A DNA stretch of 64,000 nucleotides from an uncultured Prevotellaceae bacterium (GCA_900319525.1 ONOU01000022.1:1-64000), one strand, 5' to 3'; shown: positions 53,775-62,916, counted from the stretch's first letter. The notes: generated from the sequence alone by a model not told the origin. A program made the numbers and translations.

Positions 53775-54734
53775 ATGAAGAATCAAAAGACATATGAGGC
53801 TGATGACAAGATGATATCACTCATCAGCGACAACTACAACCTGCTGCAGGCTTTGGGCAGTTTTGGCATCAGCCTGGGGTTTGGCGACAAGACGGTGAGG
53901 GAGACTTGCGAGAGCAACGGCGTTGACACCCACACCTTCCTCGCCGTCGTCAACTATGCCATTAACGACATTGGTGTGGCCGAGGACGATGAGTTCCTAT
54001 CGGTCTCTACCCTATTGCACTATCTAGAAGCCAGCCATGACTATTTCTTGGATTTCCAGTTACCTTACATTCGTCGCGAGCTGGAAGAGTCGCTCGACGA
54101 GGACAATTCGCTGGCGGCACTCATCATGAGGTTGTATGACGAATATGCCTGCGAGATACGGCAGCACATGAATTATGAGCAGCAGACGCTGTTCCCCTAT
54201 GTCGAGAAGTTGCTTGACGGGCAACCCGCCAGCGATTACAATGTGGAAACGTTCTCAAAGCATCATGACGCTGCCGACCAGCAGTTACATGAGTTAAAAA
54301 TCCTCATTATCAAGTATCTGCCGCAAGACGGCCTGCACAACAACCAGCTCACCGCCACCTTGCACGACATCTACGAGAACGAGGTGTGGCTGCGCCAGCA
54401 CGCCATGGTCGAGGACCACATCTTTGTCCCGGCCATCCGCCGCCTGGAACGGCAGGTCAAGCACGGCGATGTGACACGCAACATCTCGGACATGGTCTTG
54501 AAAGGCAGCACCAAGGGGCCCGATGCCCTCTCGACACGCGAGCAGGAGGTGATCATCGCCCTTGTTCAAGGCATGTCCAACAAGGAGATTGCGACCCACT
54601 TGAATATATCAATCAATACCGTCATCACCCACCGCCGCAACATCGCCCGCAAGCTACAGATTCACAGCCCTGCCGGCCTCACCATCTATGCCATTGTAAA
54701 TGGCCTGGTGGACATCAATGCCGTGAAGTTGTAA
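53775..54734 (+). CDS. Hemerythrin-domain LuxR-type regulator
   Basis: 319 residues from ATG 53775. The N-terminal part resembles the ScdA/RIC DUF542 domain (MISLISDNYNLLQALGSFGI), but the usual Cys-Cys pair is replaced by LGFGD. The hemerythrin-like bundle (about 90-235) carries HYLEASHDYF, HMNYEQQTLFPYVEKL, KHHDAADQQL and RQHAMVEDHIFVPAI, the H-xxx-E-type di-iron ligand pattern. The C-terminal LuxR/GerE HTH is clear: LSTREQEVIIALVQGMSNKEIA then THLNISINTVITHRRNIARKL. It is probably a cytosolic regulator sensing oxygen, NO or redox via a di-iron site. It is a single gene; targets are unknown. Confidence 0.82.
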   Translation: MKNQKTYEADDKMISLISDNYNLLQALGSFGISLGFGDKTVRETCESNGVDTHTFLAVVNYAINDIGVAEDDEFLSVSTLLHYLEASHDYFLDFQLPYIRRELEESLDEDNSLAALIMRLYDEYACEIRQHMNYEQQTLFPYVEKLLDGQPASDYNVETFSKHHDAADQQLHELKILIIKYLPQDGLHNNQLTATLHDIYENEVWLRQHAMVEDHIFVPAIRRLERQVKHGDVTRNISDMVLKGSTKGPDALSTREQEVIIALVQGMSNKEIATHLNISINTVITHRRNIARKLQIHSPAGLTIYAIVNGLVDINAVKL

Positions 54735-54784
54735 CACCCGCTGCCCAACAATCCTTTTGTGGCTCAATGGAAAGAAACGAGTGA

Positions 54785-54914
54785 CTGTGTCATAATTCAG
54801 CATCGTGTTTTTAATCGGCCTTACGGCCGAGAAATTAAAATTATTAATAAAAATTTATTTAATTTCTCGGTGCGCAGCACGGATATTGTCTTTTGCGATC
54901 GAATTATGACACAG
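54785..54914. repeat. 130-bp element with 14-bp inverted ends, nested hairpins
   Basis: CTGTGTCATAATTC (54785-54798) and GAATTATGACACAG (54901-54914) are exact complements. Inside are TCGGCC-TTAC-GGCCGA (54815-54830) and GAGAAATTAAA/TTTAATTTCTC (54829-54839/54858-54868). There is no ORF of note. It may be a MITE or a structured RNA element. Confidence 0.65.
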
Positions 54915-55120
54915 CCTCAGCGATGACTGCAATCGGGCGGGCCTCAATGAGGGCCACTCTCGTCAGGCAAGACGCCATTTGGCGCTATGCCGGTTTTATA
55001 AGGGCTATTTAAGAAACAACGTCGAGTTTTGCAACAGCCCCGAATGCGGCCCTTTGATTGTCAAGACCTTAAGCCGCAATTGCTGATTGGCACTGATAAA
55101 AGTGATGGCATCAAGCCCGA
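54915..55120. other. Intergenic stretch with no gene seen
   Basis: With the element at 54785-54914 this makes about 390 bases without a gene between the LuxR-type regulator and the cupin. I see no promoter or clear hairpin in it. Confidence 0.5.
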
Positions 55121-55531
55121 TTACATCTTGTTCTCGTGCTCGGTGATCTCGGCGTCGGTCTGTGTGTAATCACCCAGCGAGCCTTCCTTGGCCTGGATGC
55201 AGATGTAGGTCATCGGTTCCTTGGAAGTGCACTTGATGTTGCGGTCGCAGTTGGTGGACACACGCACCACCGAACCCTCGGCAATATCAAATGCATCGTC
55301 ATCCACCTGGAAGCGTCCAGCACCCGAGAGCACGATGTAATTCTCCTCATTGGCCTTGTGGCTGTGATAGAACGGAACGGCAACGCCCGTGGGCAGCGTG
55401 CCAAAAGAAATCTCGCACGAGGTGGCTCCAACAGCCTCTTTTACAAACTGCTTACCTTCAAAACCGCGCAGTGCGCCTACCGATGCATGGGCGTACTTCT
55501 CGCCACTGTTTAATACCTTTACTTCACTCAT
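55121..55531 (-). CDS. Cupin-domain protein
   Basis: 136 residues from ATG 55531 (a longer frame to 55618 crosses the promoter at 55596 and is rejected). It is a single RmlC-like cupin: LPTGVAVPFYHSHKANEENYIVLSGAGRFQVDDD matches the metal-binding first motif (two His and a Glu), and EGSVVRVSTNCDRNIKC the second region. Cytosolic; it may bind a metal and a small ligand. It is transcribed divergently from an HxlR regulator 144 bases away, which probably controls it. Confidence 0.82.
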   Translation of the reverse strand: MSEVKVLNSGEKYAHASVGALRGFEGKQFVKEAVGATSCEISFGTLPTGVAVPFYHSHKANEENYIVLSGAGRFQVDDDAFDIAEGSVVRVSTNCDRNIKCTSKEPMTYICIQAKEGSLGDYTQTDAEITEHENKM

Positions 55532-55595
55532 GATTTGCAATATTTTAAAATTACTATTAACTTTGCAGAAAAAATCCGCTTTACTTTTTACACTG

Positions 55596-55603
55596 CAAAG
55601 GTA
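55596..55603 (-). promoter_or_regulatory. TACCTTTG promoter of the cupin gene
   Basis: The leftward strand reads TACCTTTGCAGTG, 64 bases before ATG 55531. It lies in the 144-bp space shared with the divergent HxlR gene, so the regulator can act on both. Confidence 0.6.
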
Positions 55604-55675
55604 ATTTCTTCTTTTCATTCTTGCAAGAGGTTACCACAAAGTGAGGCCATTACAAACAAGTAACTATTATTGGAT

Positions 55676-56035
55676 ATGAACGCATTACCGCTTCAAGAAA
55701 ATTTGAAAAAATACACCGACATCGGCAGCTGCCCGATCAGGCACGTGCTCTCGCACTTCTCGAGCAAGTGGGCGATACTGATCCTGTGCATCCTGTCTGA
55801 GAACGAGTCAACCCGCTTTAACTCCATCAGTAAGGCCATCCCCGACATCTCTTCCAAGGTGCTTAGCGACACGCTCAAGAACCTGGAGCGTGACGGCCTG
55901 GTGGAGCGCCACAGCTACGCCGAGATTCCGCCCCGCGTGGAGTACAACCTGACGGACCTCGGCAAGAGCCTGATGCCTGTACTCGGCAACCTCATCGGTT
56001 GGGCCATCACCCACTTTGAACACTTCCAGCATTAG
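55676..56035 (+). CDS. HxlR family transcriptional regulator
   Basis: 119 residues from ATG 55676 (TTG 55670 is an alternative). A winged helix-turn-helix with the HxlR start CPIRHVLSHFSSKWAILILCIL, Cys in the typical N-terminal position, then IPDISSKVLSDTLKNLERDGLVER and EYNLTDLGKSLMPVL. Many HxlR proteins use that Cys to sense electrophiles or redox change. It is divergent from the cupin gene, its probable target. Confidence 0.88.
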   Translation: MNALPLQENLKKYTDIGSCPIRHVLSHFSSKWAILILCILSENESTRFNSISKAIPDISSKVLSDTLKNLERDGLVERHSYAEIPPRVEYNLTDLGKSLMPVLGNLIGWAITHFEHFQH

Positions 56036-56240
56036 AATCCCGTTAAATTATCCCCAGATGCAGGTCTGCACGACGGCCGCACGTCATTTATCAGCGCGTT
56101 GCAGCCCTACGAGCAACGGGAGTTATATCAGATGCTTATCATTATATAATGTATTAGCTGCAACACCCTCAATGTGAGACAGCCCGCCGTCTCCTAAAAT
56201 ATTTTTAGCGGCAAACTCCCAAAATGTGGGAAAAACTGAG

Positions 56241-56248
56241 TATCTTTG
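56241..56248 (+). promoter_or_regulatory. TATCTTTG promoter of the phosphorylase operon
   Basis: TATCTTTGCGGC lies 33 bases before ATG 56281 and lies inside a longer frame that begins at 56224, so that upstream start is unlikely. Confidence 0.65.
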
Positions 56249-56280
56249 CGGCTAATAGCATTAAAAAAACAGAATTGAAT

Positions 56281-56991
56281 ATGGCAAAGAAAACACCCAC
56301 TCCGCACATCGGCGCCGAGTATGGCGAGATTGCATCAACAGTAATCATGGCCGGCGATCCACTGCGCGCCAAGATGATGGCCGAGCGTTATCTTGAGAAC
56401 CCTGTGCTCTTTAACCAAGTGCGCGGGATGTTAGGCTACACCGGACTCTATAAGGGGCAGCGCGTGTCGGTCATGGGACACGGCATGGGCATCCCGTCAA
56501 TCGGCATCTACTCCTATGAGTTATACCATTTCTATGATGTCAAGACGATTATCCGCGTCGGTTCGGCAGGCTCAATGCATCCCGACCTGCACGTGGGTGA
56601 CCTGGTGATGGCTATGGGCGCGTGCACCAACAGCACCTATGCCGCTCAATACCATCTGCCGGGAACGTTTGCCCCGATTGCTGACTTTGACCTGCTGCGT
56701 TCGGCAGTCCTCAAGGCCGAGGAACTGGGCTACCGTTACAAGGTGGGTAACGTTTACTCGACCGACACCTTCTATGACGACACGCCCGACACCGCCCAGT
56801 GGCAAAAGATGGGTGTGCTCGCCATCGAGATGGAGGCACCGGCCCTATACATGAACGCCGCCCGTGCAGGGGCCCGCGCATTGTGCATGTGCACAATCAG
56901 CGACTCGCTGGTGACCGGCGAGGAAACCACGGCCGAGGAGCGACAGAACAATTTCACCCAAATGATGGATGTCGCATTCGGCATCATCTGA
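56281..56991 (+). CDS. deoD: Purine nucleoside phosphorylase (DeoD type)
   Basis: 236 residues from ATG 56281. It has the hexameric PNP signatures [25 protein letters not shown], the [16 protein letters not shown] region, [10 protein letters not shown] and [26 protein letters not shown], with Glu-Met-Glu for ribose binding. It cleaves purine nucleosides with phosphate in salvage. The upstream frame to 56224 is rejected because of the promoter. It heads a run: phosphorylase, NMO/FabK-like (25-base gap), DUF4494, YggS. Confidence 0.92.
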   Translation: MAKKTPTPHIGAEYGEIASTVIMAGDPLRAKMMAERYLENPVLFNQVRGMLGYTGLYKGQRVSVMGHGMGIPSIGIYSYELYHFYDVKTIIRVGSAGSMHPDLHVGDLVMAMGACTNSTYAAQYHLPGTFAPIADFDLLRSAVLKAEELGYRYKVGNVYSTDTFYDDTPDTAQWQKMGVLAIEMEAPALYMNAARAGARALCMCTISDSLVTGEETTAEERQNNFTQMMDVAFGII

Positions 56992-57015
56992 AAAACAAGG
57001 AAGGAGAACAACACT

Positions 57016-58005
57016 ATGGCTATGTCATCAAAGATTACCGAGCTGTTTGACATTGATTATCCGATCATTGCAGGCGGCATGGTGTGGTGCAGCGGCTGGG
57101 AACTGGCTGCTGCGGTGAGCAACGCTGGTGGTCTGGGACTCATAGGTGCCGGATCGATGACCCCAGAGGTACTGCGCGAACACATCGTCAAGTGCCGGGA
57201 GGCAACAGGCTATCCGTTCGGCGTGAATGTGCCGCTGATGCGTCCACAAGCCGCAGAACTGATGGAGGTTATCGCCGACGAGAAGGTGCCTGTCGTGTTC
57301 ACCTCGGCCGGCAGCCCCAAGAAGTGGACGGGCTGGCTGCATGAGCGCGGCATCAAGGTCGCCCACGTGGTGTCGTCATCGGCATTTGCCGTCAAGTGTG
57401 AGCAGGCAGGTGTTGATGCCGTCGTTGCCGAGGGTTTTGAGGCTGGAGGCCACAATGGACGTGAGGAGACCACGACCATGTGCCTGCTGCCGGCCGTGAG
57501 ACGCGCCACCTCGCTGCCGTTGATCGCTGCTGGCGGTATCGCAACAGGCGATGCCATGCTGGCTGCCGAAGCCATGGGGGCCGACGGTGTGCAGATCGGC
57601 ACATTGTTCGCCTTGACCCAGGAGAGCTCGGCGCATGAGAACTTCAAGCGCATGTGCCTCAATCTGGACGAGGGCGACACTAAGCTCTACTTCAGGAAAC
57701 TGTCCCCAACCCGCCTGGCCAAGAATAATTTCCAAGCCGTTGTTCAAGAAGCTGAGGACCGTGGTGCGTCGGGGGACGAGTTGCTGGAAATCATCGGAAT
57801 CGGCAAGACCAAGGTGGGCATCTATGACGGCGATGTCGAGAATGGTGAAGTCGAGATCGGTCAGGTAACCGGCCTGCTCAAGGGCCGTGAGATCGAGCCC
57901 GTGGCAACCGTGATGGACCGGATTGTTCAAGAGTATTACGCTGCGCGCAGGGACCTCATTAACCAGGCTATGGATGAGATGCCTTCAAGAAGAACTTTAA
58001 TATAA
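57016..58005 (+). CDS. Nitronate monooxygenase / FabK-like flavin enzyme
   Basis: A 329-residue FMN-dependent TIM barrel. It has DYPIIAGGMVWCSGWELAAAVSNAGGLGLIG at the N terminus, PVVFTSAGSPKKWTGWLHERG, VVAEGFEAGGHNGREETTTMCLLP (FMN/catalytic region with His), LPLIAAGGIATGDAMLAAEAMGADGVQIGTLF and a C-terminal helical part. It could be a nitronate monooxygenase or an enoyl-ACP reductase of the FabK kind; the sequences are close. It lies between the phosphorylase and DUF4494 genes, in line with an operon. Confidence 0.85.
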   Translation: MAMSSKITELFDIDYPIIAGGMVWCSGWELAAAVSNAGGLGLIGAGSMTPEVLREHIVKCREATGYPFGVNVPLMRPQAAELMEVIADEKVPVVFTSAGSPKKWTGWLHERGIKVAHVVSSSAFAVKCEQAGVDAVVAEGFEAGGHNGREETTTMCLLPAVRRATSLPLIAAGGIATGDAMLAAEAMGADGVQIGTLFALTQESSAHENFKRMCLNLDEGDTKLYFRKLSPTRLAKNNFQAVVQEAEDRGASGDELLEIIGIGKTKVGIYDGDVENGEVEIGQVTGLLKGREIEPVATVMDRIVQEYYAARRDLINQAMDEMPSRRTLI

Positions 58006-58049
58006 TAAAAATTTAAATTTTCACTTTAAAAAACACGATATAGAAAATT

Positions 58050-58532
58050 ATGTCACAGTGGTTTGAATGCAAAGTAAAGTATGACAGAATGATGGAGAAC
58101 GGTGTATTGAAGACCGTTTCTGAGCCCTACTTGGTTGATGCATTGTCGTTTACCGAGGCCGAGGCACGCATTACCGACAAAATGCAGCCTTATATCTCGG
58201 GCGAATTCAGCGTTGACACTGTCAAGCGCGTCAAGTTGAGCGACATATTCTATAATGAGGCCGGCGACCGCTGGTACAAGGTAAAAACCAATTTCATCAC
58301 CATCGACGAGAAGACCGCCGTGGAGAAACGCACCGCCAGCTTCCAGCTCGTACAGGCCAGCGACTTCAAGGGCGCTCTGGCCACCTTCATGGAGGGAATG
58401 CACGACACGATGGCCGACTTTGAGATCGCCTCGATCGTCGAGACACCGCTCATGGATGTCTTCCCTGCCGACCTCGACGAGACCCGCGCCGACCGTGAAG
58501 CCCGGCAGAAGGCACAAAACAACAACGCTTAA
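58050..58532 (+). CDS. DUF4494 protein
   Basis: 160 residues: WFECKVKYDRMMENGVLKTVSEPYLVDALSFTEAEARITDKMQPY matches the DUF4494 pattern seen widely in Bacteroidetes, often next to YggS. It is soluble, with no signal, and ends RQKAQNNNA. Function unknown. It is placed 44 bases after the NMO/FabK-like gene and 11 before yggS, so co-expression is likely. Confidence 0.8.
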   Translation: MSQWFECKVKYDRMMENGVLKTVSEPYLVDALSFTEAEARITDKMQPYISGEFSVDTVKRVKLSDIFYNEAGDRWYKVKTNFITIDEKTAVEKRTASFQLVQASDFKGALATFMEGMHDTMADFEIASIVETPLMDVFPADLDETRADREARQKAQNNNA

Positions 58533-58543
58533 TTCTCCTCATC

Positions 58544-59215
58544 ATGTCTAGCATCAAGGAGAATCTAGATCATGTACGTGCCCTGCTCCCCGAAGGGGTG
58601 AACCTTGTTGCCGTGTCCAAGTTCCATCCTGTCGAGGAACTGGCCGAGGCCTATGACGCAGGACAACGCCTCTTCGGCGAAAACCGAGCCCAGGAGCTTG
58701 TCGCCAAGGCACCTGAGTTGCCCAAGGACATACGCTGGCACTTCATCGGCCACTTGCAGAAGAACAAGGTGCGCGCCATCATGCCTCACGTGAGTGTGAT
58801 TGAGAGTGTGGACAGTGTGAACCTGCTGCAACTCATCGAGAAAGAGGCCGCACGCATCGACCGCACCGTCGAGGTGCTGCTGCAACTGCATGTGGCACAG
58901 GAGGAGACCAAGAGCGGATTCAGTGTCGAAGAGGTGCTCCAGGCGGCTGATGAAGGGCTGTTGACCTGTTATCCCCACGTGCGCGTGTGTGGCGTGATGG
59001 CGATGGCCTCACTCACCGACGACATGGAGCAAGTGAGCCGTGAATTTGACCTCGTTCGCCGCACCTACCTCACGTTGAAGGACGGCTGCTTTGACGAGAG
59101 CGAGGACTTTAACCACCTGAGCATGGGCATGAGCGATGACTGGCCTGTTGCCGTCAAGTACGGAGCGACGCTGGTGCGCATCGGCACAGCAATATTTGGG
59201 CCCAGAAAATATTGA
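58544..59215 (+). CDS. yggS: YggS family pyridoxal-phosphate homeostasis protein
   Basis: 223 residues. The PLP-binding Lys is in NLVAVSKFHPVEELAEAYDAG, followed by LFGENRAQELVAKA and WHFIGHLQKNKVR, SVDSVNLLQLIEKEA and LSMGMSDDWPVAVKYGATLVRIGTAIFG. It binds PLP in the alanine-racemase fold and buffers the cofactor; no catalysis is known. It is the last gene of the run that starts at 56281. Confidence 0.92.
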   Translation: MSSIKENLDHVRALLPEGVNLVAVSKFHPVEELAEAYDAGQRLFGENRAQELVAKAPELPKDIRWHFIGHLQKNKVRAIMPHVSVIESVDSVNLLQLIEKEAARIDRTVEVLLQLHVAQEETKSGFSVEEVLQAADEGLLTCYPHVRVCGVMAMASLTDDMEQVSREFDLVRRTYLTLKDGCFDESEDFNHLSMGMSDDWPVAVKYGATLVRIGTAIFGPRKY

Positions 59216-59262
59216 GGACACAAATTTTTCATCAACAATACGGCATTTTGAAAAAAATGTCG

Positions 59263-59270
59263 TATTTTTG
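59263..59270 (+). promoter_or_regulatory. TATTTTTG promoter of the MFS transporter
   Basis: TATTTTTGCGCC lies 50 bases before ATG 59320. Confidence 0.55.
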
Positions 59271-59319
59271 CGCCACATTATCACAAAACAGAAATTAATT
59301 ATCAATAATTAGAATCGAA

Positions 59320-60573
59320 ATGACAACTGAAAAGAAAAACGGAGCACTGGTGTCCATTATCGCCATGATGTTCCTTTTTGCCATGATTTCGTTTGTGACA
59401 AACATGGCAGCGCCTTTTGGCACGATTTGGGATGACCACTACAGCTGGGCCGGCATGATGGGCAACATGATGAACTTTGCGGCCTACCTGTTCATGGGTA
59501 TTCCTGCCGGTATCCTCATCACCAAAATCGGTTACAAGAAGACCGCCCTCGTGGCTCTTGCACTAGGTTTTGTCGGTATGGCAGTACAGTACTTGTCGAG
59601 CACAATGAGCGCGACCGAGTTCAGCACCTATATCATCTATCTGGTGGGTGCCTTTATCTGCGGTTTCTGTGTCTGCATCCTTAACACCGTTGTCAATCCC
59701 ATGCTCAACCTGCTGGGTGGCGGCGGCAACCGCGGCAACCAGCTGATTCAGACGGGTGGATCGCTCAACTCCCTGGCAGCGACGCTGACCCCCATGCTCG
59801 TGGGTATGCTCATCGGTGAGACAACCGAGAAGACAACGATGGAATCGGTTCAGCCCCTGCTGATCATTGCTATGGCCATCTTCCTCGTCTCGTTTGCCAT
59901 CATTTACTTCACCAAGCTTCAAGAGCCTGAGCTCGAAGCCCAGAACGTCGCCGATGGCGTCAAGGGCGCCATGAGCTATCGCCATCTGGTGCTGGGTATC
60001 ATCGCAATCTTCTTCTATGTGGGCATCGAGGTGGGCATCCCCAGTCAGTTGCTATTCTACTTGACAGAACCTGTTGCTGAGGGCGGCGTGCTGGGTAGCG
60101 CTCCCATTGCGGGAACGATTGCCGGCATCTACTGGTTGCTCATGCTGGTGGGCCGTTTCAGCAGTTCACTGATCTCGGGCAAGGTATCTCCCCGCTCGCA
60201 GCTCATCTGCACCTCTGCCCTAGCCATTCTCCTGCTCCTTGCTGCCATCTTCATGCCCGAGGATGTGAAGATGACGCTCAAGGGCGCCGAGGTACCTGTC
60301 AAGGTGTTGTTCATCATCCTGTGCGGTATCTGCACGTCGGTAATGTGGGGTGTGATCTTCAACTTGGCCACCGAGGGTCTGGGCAAGTTCACAGCAGCTG
60401 CATCAGGTCTGTTCATGACCATGGTCGTGGGCGGTGGTGTGATGCCGCTGATCCAGAGTTTCCTGGCCGACGCCGTGGGCGATATCCAGAGCTACTGGCT
60501 GGTCATCGCGATGCTGGGCTACCTGCTGTTCTATGCCTTGGTTGGCAGCAAGCCGGCCAAGCAGGCAGAGTAA
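59320..60573 (+). CDS. MFS transporter, FucP-like sugar symporter family
   Basis: 417 residues with 12 predicted helices. The MFS loop IPAGILITKIGYKKTALVALALGFVG and GNQLIQTGGSLNSLAATLTPMLVG resemble L-fucose/sugar:proton symporters, and the N-terminal ISFVTNMAAPFGTIWDDHYSW is typical for the subgroup. It probably imports a sugar with protons at the inner membrane; the substrate is not deducible. It precedes a transketolase but is separated by a terminator and has its own promoter. Confidence 0.82.
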   Translation: MTTEKKNGALVSIIAMMFLFAMISFVTNMAAPFGTIWDDHYSWAGMMGNMMNFAAYLFMGIPAGILITKIGYKKTALVALALGFVGMAVQYLSSTMSATEFSTYIIYLVGAFICGFCVCILNTVVNPMLNLLGGGGNRGNQLIQTGGSLNSLAATLTPMLVGMLIGETTEKTTMESVQPLLIIAMAIFLVSFAIIYFTKLQEPELEAQNVADGVKGAMSYRHLVLGIIAIFFYVGIEVGIPSQLLFYLTEPVAEGGVLGSAPIAGTIAGIYWLLMLVGRFSSSLISGKVSPRSQLICTSALAILLLLAAIFMPEDVKMTLKGAEVPVKVLFIILCGICTSVMWGVIFNLATEGLGKFTAAASGLFMTMVVGGGVMPLIQSFLADAVGDIQSYWLVIAMLGYLLFYALVGSKPAKQAE

Positions 60574-60596
60574 TCGTTTGATAATAAGACATCTCA

Positions 60597-60636
60597 ATGC
60601 GGTTGCGCTCTAGCGAGTGCAACCGCATACGTTTTT
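60597..60636 (+). terminator. Terminator after the MFS gene
   Basis: ATGCGGTTGC (60597-60606) pairs perfectly with GCAACCGCAT (60619-60628), followed by ACGTTTTT. Confidence 0.75.
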
Positions 60637-60687
60637 CGGCTAAATTCATTTTTCAATGCAATATTTCTCCATATTAAAAAAAAGCAG

Positions 60688-60695
60688 TATTTTTG
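60688..60695 (+). promoter_or_regulatory. TATTTTTG promoter of transketolase
   Basis: TATTTTTGTCAC lies 31 bases before ATG 60726. Confidence 0.5.
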
Positions 60696-60725
60696 TCACT
60701 TGACTAATAATACCCTAATAAAATT

Positions 60726-62753
60726 ATGATTGACTCCAAGTTGATGACACGCGCGGCAGACAATATCAGGATTCTTGCCGCATCGATGGTTGAAAAGGCC
60801 AAGTCGGGACATCCTGGCGGCGCCATGGGCGGTGCAGACTTTGTCAACGTCCTGTTTTCTAAGTATCTGGTTACCGATCCTGATGACCCTACATGGTTTT
60901 CACGCGACCGCTTTTTCCTGGATCCCGGCCACATGTCGCCCATGCTGTACAGCGTGCTGCACCTGGCAGGACGTTACACGACCGATGACCTGAAGGCCTT
61001 CCGTAGCTGGGGAAGCATTACCCCCGGCCATCCCGAGCTGGATGTGCAGCACGGTGTGGAAAACACCAGCGGCCCCCTGGGACAAGGTCACGTCATGGCT
61101 GTGGGATGCGCCATCGCCGAGCGTTTCATCGCCACGCACTACAGTGAAGTGTTTGCCCACAAGACCTATGCGTTCATCAGCGATGGCGGCATTCAGGAGG
61201 GCATCTCGCAAGAGGCTGCCCGCATTGCCGGCTACCTGGGGTTGAACAATCTGATTATGTTCTACGACAGCAACTCGGTGCAGCTGTCAACCGACTGCGA
61301 CGCCGTGAGCAACGAGGACACGGCAATGAAATACCGCGCCTGGAACTGGAACGTCATTGAGTGTGACGGTACCGATAGCGACGCCATGGCCGCCGCGCTT
61401 GACAAGGCGCTGCTCGAGGCCGAGCGTCCCACCATTATTATAGGCCGCACCATCATGGGCCGCGGTGCCGTTACCGCCGATGGCGAGAACTTTGAAGGCA
61501 AATGCAGCACCCACGGCAATCCGCTGAGCAAGTCGGGAGCCGACTATGCCAAGACCATTGAGCACCTGGGTGGCAACCCCGACAATCCATGGGAGGTATT
61601 CCCCGAGGTGGCCGAACTCTATAGCCAGCGCGCCCGCGAGCAGCGTGAGATCGTTGCCCGCCGCCGTGAGGAAATCAAGGCCTGGGGCGACGAGCACCCC
61701 GAGGCCATGCAACAACTGCAGGACTACATCAACGGCAAGGTGCCCAAGGTGGACTACGCCGCTATCGCCCACAAACCCAACATTGCCACTCGCGCCGCCT
61801 CGGCCAACGTTCTGGCAGCGCTAGCCCAGAAGGTGGAGAACATGATCGTGTCGTCGGCCGACCTTGCTAACAGTGACAAGACCGACGCATTCCTCAAGGC
61901 GCGTGGCGCTTTCAAGACCCACGACTTCAAGGGGGCGTTCCTGCATGCTGGCGTATCTGAGCTTGCTATGGCCGCCATCATTAATGGCATCGCATTGCAT
62001 GGCGGCATGATTGCTGCCTGTGGCACGTTCTTTGTCTTCAGTGACTACATCAAGCCGGCAGCACGCTTGTCCGCATTGATGGAATTGCCCGTGAAGTTCA
62101 TCTGGACCCATGACGCCTTCCGCGTGGGCGAGGACGGTCCCACCCATGAGCCCGTCGAGCAAGAAGCGCAGATCCGCCTGATGGAGGAGCTCAAGAACCA
62201 TCATGGCCGCAACAGCATGCTGGTGCTCAGGCCCGCCGATGCCGCCGAGACCTCGGTAGCATGGAAGATGGCCATGGAGAACACCCTCACGCCAACGGCA
62301 CTTATCCTTTCACGACAGGACATCGAGGATCTGCCGTCGGCATCGGGCAACCGGTATGCCGACGCCCTAGGAGCGCAACGTGGAGGCTATGTCGTGATGG
62401 CTCAGGAAAAGCCTGACGTCACGCTGGTGGGTAATGGTTCAGAGGTCGCTACCCTGGTTGCTGCCGCTACCATTATTGCCCGACAAGGCATCAAGGCCCA
62501 AATCGTGTCAGTGCCCTCAATAGGCTTGTTCATGGACCAGGACGAGGCTTACCGCAATGCAGTCATCCCGAGCGATGTGCCTGCATTCGGTCTCACGTCG
62601 GGTCTGCCCAGCACTTTGCGTCGCGTGGTTCCCACTGGAGCCATCTATGGCCTTGACCATTTTGGAGCCTCGGCACCTTACAAAGTGCTGGATGAGAAGT
62701 TCGGTTTCTCACCAGAATCGGTTGCAACGTGCATTATTAATGCCTTGAAATGA
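60726..62753 (+). CDS. tkt: Transketolase
   Basis: 675 residues in one chain, full length. The TPP motif has GHPGGAMGGADFV, DPGHMSPMLYSVLH, and ISDGGIQEGISQEAARIAGYLGLNNLIMFYDSN; the central pyrimidine domain has the KTHDFKGAFLHAGVSELAMAA stretch, then WTHDAFRVGEDGPTHEPVEQ (catalytic His) and the C-terminal domain VVMAQEKPDVTLVGNGSEVATLVA. It moves two-carbon units between sugar phosphates in the pentose pathway. The Asp-Gly pair of the TPP motif reads DGGIQEG. It has its own promoter, with a 5' UTR of about 25 bases. Confidence 0.93.
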   Translation: MIDSKLMTRAADNIRILAASMVEKAKSGHPGGAMGGADFVNVLFSKYLVTDPDDPTWFSRDRFFLDPGHMSPMLYSVLHLAGRYTTDDLKAFRSWGSITPGHPELDVQHGVENTSGPLGQGHVMAVGCAIAERFIATHYSEVFAHKTYAFISDGGIQEGISQEAARIAGYLGLNNLIMFYDSNSVQLSTDCDAVSNEDTAMKYRAWNWNVIECDGTDSDAMAAALDKALLEAERPTIIIGRTIMGRGAVTADGENFEGKCSTHGNPLSKSGADYAKTIEHLGGNPDNPWEVFPEVAELYSQRAREQREIVARRREEIKAWGDEHPEAMQQLQDYINGKVPKVDYAAIAHKPNIATRAASANVLAALAQKVENMIVSSADLANSDKTDAFLKARGAFKTHDFKGAFLHAGVSELAMAAIINGIALHGGMIAACGTFFVFSDYIKPAARLSALMELPVKFIWTHDAFRVGEDGPTHEPVEQEAQIRLMEELKNHHGRNSMLVLRPADAAETSVAWKMAMENTLTPTALILSRQDIEDLPSASGNRYADALGAQRGGYVVMAQEKPDVTLVGNGSEVATLVAAATIIARQGIKAQIVSVPSIGLFMDQDEAYRNAVIPSDVPAFGLTSGLPSTLRRVVPTGAIYGLDHFGASAPYKVLDEKFGFSPESVATCIINALK

Positions 62754-62815
62754 TTTTTTTATTGACATTTAGTTAGATTTTTCATTATTTATTTTCTTAA
62801 TAAAATAAAAAAGCT

Positions 62816-62823
62816 TACTTTTG
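62816..62823 (+). promoter_or_regulatory. TACTTTTG promoter of the OmpA-family gene
   Basis: TACTTTTGCACG lies 94 bases before ATG 62917, leaving a leader of about 85 bases that may be regulated; it contains a GACAGGGACATCGTCTGTCTG stretch (written in part) able to fold. Confidence 0.55.
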
Positions 62824-62916
62824 CACGATAAAACAGGCCATGCCATGACAGGGACATCGTCTGTCTGTTTGGTTAATTGAAAGTAGTCAAAACAATTAAA
62901 AATAAAGTAGTAATTA

